Source of the DNA: Bacteroidales bacterium
Lineage (GTDB): Bacteria > Bacteroidota > Bacteroidia > Bacteroidales > UBA10428
Assembly (NCBI GenBank): GCA_016935595.1
Contig: JAFGQQ010000427.1
Span: 1-7,424, forward strand
Direction of reading: 5' to 3'
DNA length: 7,424 bases
Shown: piece by piece, positions 1 through 4,986 of the stretch
Position numbering within the stretch: the stretch's first letter is position 1
How the letters are laid out: every line of letters begins with the position of its first letter
Position numbers and translations under genes: made by a program
The notes under the pieces: model-generated
Told to the model about the DNA's origin: nothing
The model's database searches: none
The model's input: only the letters and a program-made list of their open reading frames with translations

Positions 1-10
1 AGCTTTTTGC

Positions 11-42
11 CACCAAAACACAAAAACACCAAGATACTCAAA
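11..42. repeat. degenerate 8-bp tandem repeat (four units)
   Basis: Four consecutive 8-base units can be read: CACCAAAA, CACAAAAA, CACCAAGA and TACTCAAA. Each keeps a pyrimidine-A-C start and an A-rich second half. The tract lies in the non-coding DNA downstream of the small exported-protein gene. It resembles the dispersed intergenic repeats of the 'cacaaagacacgaag' kind that I recall from environmental Bacteroidota genomes, but that likeness is from memory and was not searched. A chance A-rich tract is the alternative. The rest of positions 1-107 shows no gene or strong hairpin. Confidence 0.35.
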
Positions 43-107
43 GACTTATTTACAATGCTTAAAACTTTCAACTCTTAATTCACATTAATAAATAATTATT
101 ACTCTAT

Positions 108-551
108 TTATTTCTTCCTTTTTATTCCAACCGCTAAACCTTCATTGCCTGATGAAGGTAGATTGGTAATTGAAATATCTGCCGAATTGATGTGCCACTC
201 ATAATTAGTTAAAAAAGGAGTCTCTGTTTTCAAAGGTTCACCGTATTTCCCGGTAAATATTTCAACAATTTTTTCTAAATCCTCTGAAAATAATCCGATG
301 TTAATTCCAACGAATTCTCCATTTTTAAAAGCATAGCTAATTAATCTGGCTTTAAGCCCTTCAAATTCAAGCGTTTCGTTCTTTTTTTCATATGCTTTAA
401 ATCCTGGTATTTTGTTAGTAGAAGGAACTAACTCATCCTGCACATCTGTATATAAAGTTCCCCATTTCCAATTCCCATATCCTTCAATTTCTTCTTGTGC
501 ACTTATTAGTGTAGATATAATCATCAAAACAAATAATACAATTCCTTTCAT
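108..551 (-). CDS. small exported protein of unknown function
   Basis: This 147-residue protein has a clear signal peptide: MKG, a hydrophobic core to about residue 16, and a likely signal peptidase I site after SA (A18/Q19). It is therefore predicted to be periplasmic. I chose the ATG at 551 because the hydrophobic core follows it directly; the frame stays open to an ATG at 617, but the 22 extra residues come from A/T-rich leader DNA and would bury the signal peptide. The mature part has a 'GNWKWGT...V' opening (residues 26-37), alternating strand-like stretches (ISYAFKNGEF, VGINIGLF) and 'FTGKYGEP' (99-106). That pattern is shared by many small Bacteroidota proteins with a W-G-T...V / YG-P layout and no assigned function. 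There is no lipobox and no catalytic motif. It is transcribed away from the methyltransferase gene. The function is not recognised. Confidence 0.8.
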   Translation of the reverse strand: MKGIVLFVLMIISTLISAQEEIEGYGNWKWGTLYTDVQDELVPSTNKIPGFKAYEKKNETLEFEGLKARLISYAFKNGEFVGINIGLFSEDLEKIVEIFTGKYGEPLKTETPFLTNYEWHINSADISITNLPSSGNEGLAVGIKRKK

Positions 552-701
552 TTTTATAATTTTTATAGTTAATAATATATACAATATAATATTTTTCTTC
601 CTGAAATAAAAATGCATTTTGATACTTTAACCTTATTTTGTATTTTGTGCCTGAAGATTCTTTAATAACAAGAATTAAATATAAATCTCAATATAATTAA
701 A

Positions 702-1601
702 ATGAATTCAATTCTGAAAGCATTACAAAAAAAGAAAATATTAGTTTCGGACGGAGCATGGGGTACTTTTTTGCAAAAAAAAGGATTAAAAACCGGCGAA
801 TGTCCCGAAGCTTGGTGTATCGACCATGAAGATGAAGTATTTGACATTGCCGAATGTTATTGCAAAGCCGGATCAGACTTAATTGAGACAAACAGTTTTG
901 GCGGAAGTCGTTTTAAGCTTCAGCATTTTAGTTTACATGACAAGGTTTTTGAATTGAATAAAAAAGCTGCGGAAATTTCCCGGAAAGCAATGGCAGATAA
1001 GGGATATGTTATTGGATCAATTGGTCCTACCGGAAAAATACTAATGATGGGTGATGTAACAGAAGAAGAATTATACGAGGCATTTAAAGAACAAGCTATT
1101 GCTTTGGAGAAAGGAGGCGCTGATGCAGCCTGTATCGAGACCATGTCAGCGCTGGATGAAGCCTCTGTCGCAATAAAAGCAGCTAAAGAAAATACAAATC
1201 TGGAAATAATCTGCACATTTACTTTTGAAAAAACTGCAGAAGGTGAATACCGGACAATGATGGGCGTTTCGCCCGAAGAGTTCACAAATACAATTATTGA
1301 TACAGGTGTTGATATAATCGGCACAAATTGTGGTAATGGAATTGATGAAATAATCGAAATCGTCAAATTAATAAGAAAAACAAATGGTAATATTCCAATA
1401 ATTGCACAACCAAACGCAGGAGCACCAAAAGTTATTGAAGGGAAGACTGTTTTCCTTGAAACACCTGAAAAAATGGCTGAAAAAGTTATTGATTTAATTA
1501 AAGCCGGGGCAAATATTGTTGGCGGCTGTTGCGGCACCACACCTGAACATATTATAGCAATAAAGAAAGAGGTTGTGAAATACCTTGAAAGGAATAAATA
1601 G
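702..1601 (+). CDS. homocysteine S-methyltransferase family protein (stand-alone MetH N-domain type)
   Basis: This 299-residue cytosolic enzyme matches the homocysteine-binding (betaine/alpha) barrel that forms the N-terminal domain of cobalamin-dependent methionine synthase and of betaine-homocysteine methyltransferase. Visible signatures are DGAWGT (17-22), ETNSFG (62-67), GSIGPTG (105-111), GTNCG (207-211) and GGCCGTTP (274-281). Cys210, Cys276 and Cys277 are the expected zinc ligands that activate the homocysteine thiol, so the active site looks intact. The expected role is transfer of a methyl group to homocysteine to give methionine. The folate-binding, cobalamin-binding and reactivation domains of full MetH (about 1200 residues) are absent, so the methyl donor or a partner corrinoid protein must be encoded elsewhere. 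The ATG at 702 has an A/T-rich leader without a Shine-Dalgarno sequence. A near-consensus -7 box (TTATTTTGT) lies at 633-641. The family call is firm; the methyl donor is unknown. Confidence 0.93.
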   Translation: MNSILKALQKKKILVSDGAWGTFLQKKGLKTGECPEAWCIDHEDEVFDIAECYCKAGSDLIETNSFGGSRFKLQHFSLHDKVFELNKKAAEISRKAMADKGYVIGSIGPTGKILMMGDVTEEELYEAFKEQAIALEKGGADAACIETMSALDEASVAIKAAKENTNLEIICTFTFEKTAEGEYRTMMGVSPEEFTNTIIDTGVDIIGTNCGNGIDEIIEIVKLIRKTNGNIPIIAQPNAGAPKVIEGKTVFLETPEKMAEKVIDLIKAGANIVGGCCGTTPEHIIAIKKEVVKYLERNK

Positions 1602-1670
1602 TGTCTGTAAGAAAACTCTAAAAAACAATACACAAATTTCAAATAAATTCCAATTATAAAAATTCAATTT

Positions 1671-1708
1671 TCAAAACTGTTTGAATATTAAAGAATTGTG
1701 TTTTGAGA
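1671..1708 (+). terminator. possible weak terminator between convergent genes
   Basis: The 162 bases between the stops of the methyltransferase gene and the protease gene contain TCAAAAC (1671-1677) and its exact inverse GTTTTGA (1700-1706), with a shorter overlapping hairpin TTCAAA/TTTGAA at 1670-1675 and 1680-1685. A T-rich stretch (TTTATTATTTTT) follows on the plus strand. The stem is short and mostly A-T, so this is only a candidate for the end of the methyltransferase transcript. Confidence 0.25.
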
Positions 1709-1763
1709 TTTATTATTTTTAAACCGAAGTGATTTTTTATAAACACTAAATAGACAAAATGTA

Positions 1764-3284
1764 TCAATACCATAATGTAGGTTGCCAGATGTTCTCATCA
1801 CCCGAAAGGTATTGCCTGTATAATTCAATATCGTCTTCCGATTTTCCTTCTTCTAACATATAGAAATCTATTGTGCCGGCCAAACCGCATATTTTCAAAG
1901 CAGCACCAAGGTCTTTATGATCTTCAATGCGCCACATATCCTGGTAATCATCATTATATATACCGGCAGCCAGAACATAATAACCTGTCCCTGCAACTTT
2001 TTGATATTGTTCTGAAGAAGAGGATGAAGAAGAACTTGTTGTTGATGAACCATATTTACTGAATTTTTCTTCTTCATATTTATATATATTTTCATCCAAC
2101 CTTGTAAAGATTACCTGTTGACTGTTAATATCCATATCAATTTCCTGATCTTTATCAATTACATATTTTGCAATATTCTCCAATTGATAGGTTTTAAGTT
2201 CGATAGGAATAATTTTCACTGTTTTTTCATCATATCCATTTGATAATATAAACGAAGTTTCCTGGTTTGGTAATATTTTTTCAAGTTCGCCAAGAGCTTC
2301 TTCAATGTTTTGTATTTCAGTATTATTAATAGACAGGAGATTATATCCTGTGTAATTATCCAAATTGCCGGCAGCCGGAGAATTCGGAATAACACCTGTT
2401 AATATGGGAAATTCATCCTGTAGAACATAATCGAATTCGCCATCACCGGTATATTCATAAGTGTATTTTTGTGATAATTCCAATCCGAAATATGACCTGA
2501 CCACCCTGCCATCATATTTCAAAATATCATCCACAATTTTTTCAGCTATACCTGCTTCAAGAGCGAAATTAATTTGCGATTGCCATACATCAGTACCATC
2601 AGGTGCCGTGGCAAAAGCAATTTGTGAGTTTATACCTGCAACTTTACCATTAACATCAACAAGCGGTCCACCACTATTACCCCAAATAACAGTTGCTGTT
2701 GTTTGTAAAAAGCCGAATTTTCCGGTACGCCCGCCCCTTACCCTGTTCTTAGCGCTAATTATACCATTTGTAACCGAATACGGATATTCTCCCAAAGGAT
2801 TACCTATGGCATACACAGTTTCACCAATACGACTTTCTTCTTTTTTAAAATCGATTGTAGTAAGTTCGCTGCCAGGCTGGTCGACAAATTCTAAAACAGC
2901 AATGTCATAAAATGAATCACCACCAACAATTTTAACTTCGTATTTATTACGATTGATAGTAAAAACATAAATACTGCCCGGATTATCTGAAGCTATTTCT
3001 ATAACATGTGCATTAGTAATTATGAATTTCTTCCCGTTTCTTTGTATAGCAAAGCCGGAACCTGAACCTACGGCCCCAGCCATATCCAGGGCTTTTTTAT
3101 AGGCAATATCCGACACTTTTTCTCCTCTGAAACCAAGCGATTTTTTCGCATAGCTTTTTTCATATACGGCAACTGTGACTACCGAACTCAATGAATTTTC
3201 AAGTATTTCAGAAATTGACTGGGAATGAAAAGAAATAGTGCTTGTAAGCAAAATAATTAAAAAAGTATAATATTTCTTTGTCAT
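1764..3284 (-). CDS. periplasmic HtrA/Deg-type serine protease with PDZ-like domain and C-terminal extension
   Basis: This 506-residue protein starts with a signal peptide (about residues 1-23, hydrophobic core FLIILLTSTISF) and should act in the periplasm. The trypsin-like S1C domain covers about residues 30-255. The catalytic triad is readable: His93 in TNAHVI, Asp127 in YDIAVLEF and Ser204 in GNSGGP. GSGSGF (72-77) and AIGNPLG (159-165) are also typical of the family. A single PDZ-like domain follows at about 264-360 (YFGLEL, GVIPNSPAAGNL, GYNLLSINNTEI). HtrA proteases degrade or sense misfolded envelope proteins. Beyond the PDZ region are about 50 residues of charged sequence, a Ser/Thr tract (413-424) and an 82-residue C-terminal region (425-506) that I do not recognise. 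The ATG at 3284 places the signal peptide correctly. The family is secure; the substrate and the role of the C-terminal region are unknown. Confidence 0.93.
   Translation of the reverse strand: MTKKYYTFLIILLTSTISFHSQSISEILENSLSSVVTVAVYEKSYAKKSLGFRGEKVSDIAYKKALDMAGAVGSGSGFAIQRNGKKFIITNAHVIEIASDNPGSIYVFTINRNKYEVKIVGGDSFYDIAVLEFVDQPGSELTTIDFKKEESRIGETVYAIGNPLGEYPYSVTNGIISAKNRVRGGRTGKFGFLQTTATVIWGNSGGPLVDVNGKVAGINSQIAFATAPDGTDVWQSQINFALEAGIAEKIVDDILKYDGRVVRSYFGLELSQKYTYEYTGDGEFDYVLQDEFPILTGVIPNSPAAGNLDNYTGYNLLSINNTEIQNIEEALGELEKILPNQETSFILSNGYDEKTVKIIPIELKTYQLENIAKYVIDKDQEIDMDINSQQVIFTRLDENIYKYEEEKFSKYGSSTTSSSSSSSSEQYQKVAGTGYYVLAAGIYNDDYQDMWRIEDHKDLGAALKICGLAGTIDFYMLEEGKSEDDIELYRQYLSGDENIWQPTLWY
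2013..2048 (-). repeat. serine-codon repeat encoding a poly-Ser linker
   Basis: Twelve successive codons encode SSTTSSSSSSSS (residues 413-424 of the protease). The tract is built mostly of TCT/TCA/TTC-type triplets, giving a GAAGAAGAGGATGAAGAAG pattern on the plus strand. It separates the PDZ-containing part from the C-terminal region and probably acts as a flexible linker. A simple triplet tract like this could vary in length by slippage, but that is inference. Confidence 0.7.
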
Positions 3285-3310
3285 AGGTAAGATGTTAATT
3301 ATATATAAAA

Positions 3311-3350
3311 TTAAAAAAAAAAGAACATAACCAATTGATTATGTTCTTTT
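3311..3350 (-). terminator. intrinsic terminator of the small secreted-protein gene
   Basis: A perfect 12-bp inverted repeat (AAAAGAACATAA at 3319-3330, TTATGTTCTTTT at 3339-3350) encloses the 8-base loop CCAATTGA, which itself contains the palindrome CAATTG. Read on the minus strand, the stem ends in a run of ten T's followed by AATTTT, the usual arrangement of an intrinsic terminator. It starts 19 bases after the stop codon of the small secreted-protein gene (3369) and 34 bases before the protease start. It should therefore end the upstream transcript, or reduce readthrough into the protease gene. Confidence 0.8.
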
Positions 3351-3368
3351 AAAATTTTTACTAAAATT

Positions 3369-3779
3369 TTATTGGGTTAGTTTCCATGTATGTGAATAAT
3401 AGCAATCAACATAAACAGGACCCCAGGTTAAAGTTCCACCTGTTGAACGGCCATAAAGCTTAGTTTTGCCTTCAATTGCCCAGGTATAGCCATCGCTCCA
3501 TGAACCAACTGTACCAGCATATTCACCATCAACATAAACATCAATTGCATAGCCTGTCCAGTTATCAACTATCACTTTGCAATATGAGCCGCGAGTTGCT
3601 TCATCAGGTTGTGGAGCAGGTTCGTCGGTTGTTGGCCTTTCAGACACGATGTTTGGATCCTCGCCTCTCGATTTTTCGATAGTACCTGATTTTGATTCCA
3701 CTGTTTTTGCTTCCGGTTCTTGTGCAATCAAGCTTGCTGTAAATAATGCTACTAAACCAATTAATAATAATTTTTTCAT
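3369..3779 (-). CDS. small secreted protein with acidic Pro-rich linker and C-terminal beta-rich domain
   Basis: This 136-residue protein has a typical signal peptide (MKKLLLIGLVALFTASLIA, cleavage likely after A19, before QEPEA). Residues about 20-64 are low-complexity and rich in Glu, Asp, Pro, Ser and Thr, probably disordered. Residues about 66-136 form a compact, aromatic-rich region that looks all-beta: strands such as CKVIVDNWTG, AIDVYVDGEYAGTV, TKLYGRSTGG and VYVDCYYSHTWKLT. The 'VYVDGEYAGTV' stretch resembles surface beta-sandwich or PEGA-like modules, but I cannot assign a family. Cys67 and Cys126 lie near the two ends of the domain and could form a disulfide in the periplasm. It has its own terminator and lies upstream of the HtrA-type protease on the same strand. 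The export call is firm and the function unknown. Confidence 0.83.
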   Translation of the reverse strand: MKKLLLIGLVALFTASLIAQEPEAKTVESKSGTIEKSRGEDPNIVSERPTTDEPAPQPDEATRGSYCKVIVDNWTGYAIDVYVDGEYAGTVGSWSDGYTWAIEGKTKLYGRSTGGTLTWGPVYVDCYYSHTWKLTQ

Positions 3780-3958
3780 GATTTCTAAGATTTAATTAAA
3801 CAATTTTTTCATTCACTAAAATAAGATAATTTTTATAAGTTTTAAAAATTCTTATTTCATTATTTTATATCTGTGAATATAAAAAGTAACCTAATTATAA
3901 AATTTTTATTTAAAATATTTATAAATTTATTAAAATTTTAATATCTAAATTATTGAAA
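3780..3958. other. A/T-rich divergent intergenic region
   Basis: These 179 bases separate the divergent starts of the small secreted-protein gene and the glycosidase-like lipoprotein gene, so promoters for both should lie here. No clear TAnnTTTG box is seen on either strand. The region holds an A/T-only hairpin, TTTTATAT (3863-3870) and ATATAAAA (3877-3884) around the loop CTGTGA, and a 14-base palindrome ATTAAAATTTTAAT (3929-3942). Both could be chance in DNA of this composition. Confidence 0.4.
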
Positions 3959-4945
3959 ATGAAAAATTTATTTTTTAAAGCCTTTATTGTAATTTCAGGA
4001 ATATCCATAATAACTTGTAATAAAGATGATCCTAGTCTGGAGGGGATTGACTTTAAGCAGGAAATGAAAGATTTTGTTCAGGCAATTAGTGAATATTCCA
4101 GGCAGCAAAATCCTGACTTTATTATTATTCCGCAAAACGGACAGGAATTAATAACTATAAACGGTGAAGAAAATGGCAATCCCGACTTGACATATCTAAA
4201 CGCAATTGACGGACAGGGCAGAGAAGATTTATATTATGGCTATAACAGGGACAATAGGACCACACCTGACGATGAAACTGACTATATGGAGAATTTCTTA
4301 GACATTGCTAAAGATGAAGGCGTTGAAATATTAGTAACTGACTATTGCAGCGATCATGATAAAATGGATGATTCATATTCAAAAAGTAACCAAAAAGCCT
4401 ATATTTCATTTGCTGCAAATCACAGGGAGTTAGATAATATTCCTGATTATCCTTCAAAACCCTATGGTGAGAATGACAATGAAATTTCTTCATTATCTGA
4501 AATCAGTAATTTCTTATATCTTATTAATCCTGAAGATTATTCTTCAAAATCTGATTTTATTAATGCTGTTACTTCAACTAATTACGATTTAATTATAATG
4601 GACTATTTTTTTAATGAAAATGAAGAATTTACAAATACAGAAATAGAGCAATTAAAAAATAAAGCAAATGGAGGTAAGAGGTTAGTAATTTCATATATGA
4701 GCATTGGCGAAGCGGAAGATTACAGGTATTATTGGAACAATGACTGGGAAAAAGGGGATCCGGAGTGGTTATATGATGAAAATCCTGATTGGGAAGGCAA
4801 CTTTAAAGTAAGATATTGGGACAAAGAATGGCAGTCAATTATTTTTGGCAATGGTTCGGCTTATTTGGATAAAATCATTGGCAAAGGATTTAATGGTGTT
4901 TATCTGGATATTATTGACGGATTTGAATATTTTGAAGAATTATAA
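3959..4945 (+). CDS. MJ1477/TM1410-family (GH114-like) putative glycoside hydrolase lipoprotein, apparently circularly permuted
   Basis: This 328-residue lipoprotein has a lipobox (SIITC, Cys20) followed by N-K-D-D, so it should be anchored in the outer or inner membrane. I start it at the ATG at 3959; an in-frame TTG at 3953 adds only two residues. The sequence carries the hallmark segments of the TM1410-type putative glycosidases related to GH114 (endo-alpha-1,4-polygalactosaminidase-like TIM barrels). Their order is unusual. First come the segments normally found in the second half: MKDFVQAISEYSR (36-48), IIPQNGQEL (56-64), IDGQGREDLYY (83-93) and the VTDYC region (126-130). Then come those normally at the start: FLYLINPEDY (185-194), YDLIIMDYFF (209-218), ISYMSIGEAEDYRYYW (244-259), NPDWEGNFKVRYW (275-287) and GFNGVYLDIIDGFEYF (310-325), after which the protein ends. 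Acidic residues in SIGEAE and YLDIID are the likely catalytic ones. Substrate and activity are unknown. Confidence 0.87.
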   Translation: MKNLFFKAFIVISGISIITCNKDDPSLEGIDFKQEMKDFVQAISEYSRQQNPDFIIIPQNGQELITINGEENGNPDLTYLNAIDGQGREDLYYGYNRDNRTTPDDETDYMENFLDIAKDEGVEILVTDYCSDHDKMDDSYSKSNQKAYISFAANHRELDNIPDYPSKPYGENDNEISSLSEISNFLYLINPEDYSSKSDFINAVTSTNYDLIIMDYFFNENEEFTNTEIEQLKNKANGGKRLVISYMSIGEAEDYRYYWNNDWEKGDPEWLYDENPDWEGNFKVRYWDKEWQSIIFGNGSAYLDKIIGKGFNGVYLDIIDGFEYFEEL

Positions 4946-4986
4946 ATATTTAAGTTTTTAAAATTTTCTGGTGCTTTTAAATATTT
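4944..4986. terminator. possible bidirectional terminator overlapping two stop codons
   Basis: A perfect 10-bp inverted repeat, AAATATTTAA (4944-4953) and TTAAATATTT (4977-4986), encloses 23 bases that include the palindrome AAAATTTT. It spans the 12-base gap between the convergent lipoprotein and kinase genes and overlaps both stop codons. T-rich DNA follows on the plus strand (TTTTATC). The stem is entirely A-T and so weak; it is a candidate for terminating both transcripts. Confidence 0.3.

Noticed and set aside
552..617. Upstream extension of the small exported-protein gene to an ATG at 617
   Set aside because: The extra 22 residues are translated A/T-rich leader and would place a second hydrophobic stretch before an otherwise perfect signal peptide starting at 551.
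920..1642. 240-codon open frame on the minus strand
   Set aside because: It lies antisense over the methyltransferase gene, whose motifs and zinc ligands are unmistakable; the antisense product has no recognisable motif and unusual Ile/Ser/Pro-rich composition.
1895..2095. 66-codon open frame on the minus strand as a possible frameshifted end of the protease
   Set aside because: The protease frame continues uninterrupted with sensible composition to its own stop at 1764, so there is no sign of a frameshift.
2461..2910. 149-codon open frame on the plus strand
   Set aside because: It is antisense to the catalytic and PDZ regions of the protease and shows no domain signature.
1764..3779. A defence or toxin-antitoxin pair made of the small secreted protein and the protease
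   Set aside because: Both carry export signals, the protease is a standard HtrA type, and nothing suggests toxin activity or tight coupling.
3476..3795. Two plus-strand open frames (3476-3682 and 3577-3795)
   Set aside because: Both are antisense to the small secreted-protein gene, which has a clear signal peptide and its own terminator.
3929..3942. 14-base palindrome ATTAAAATTTTAAT as an operator
   Set aside because: It contains only A and T in a region almost entirely A and T, so chance is an adequate explanation.
3953..3958. TTG start six bases before the chosen lipoprotein start
   Set aside because: The ATG at 3959 gives an ideal lipoprotein signal (M-K-N-L-F-F-K), and the TTG adds only two residues.
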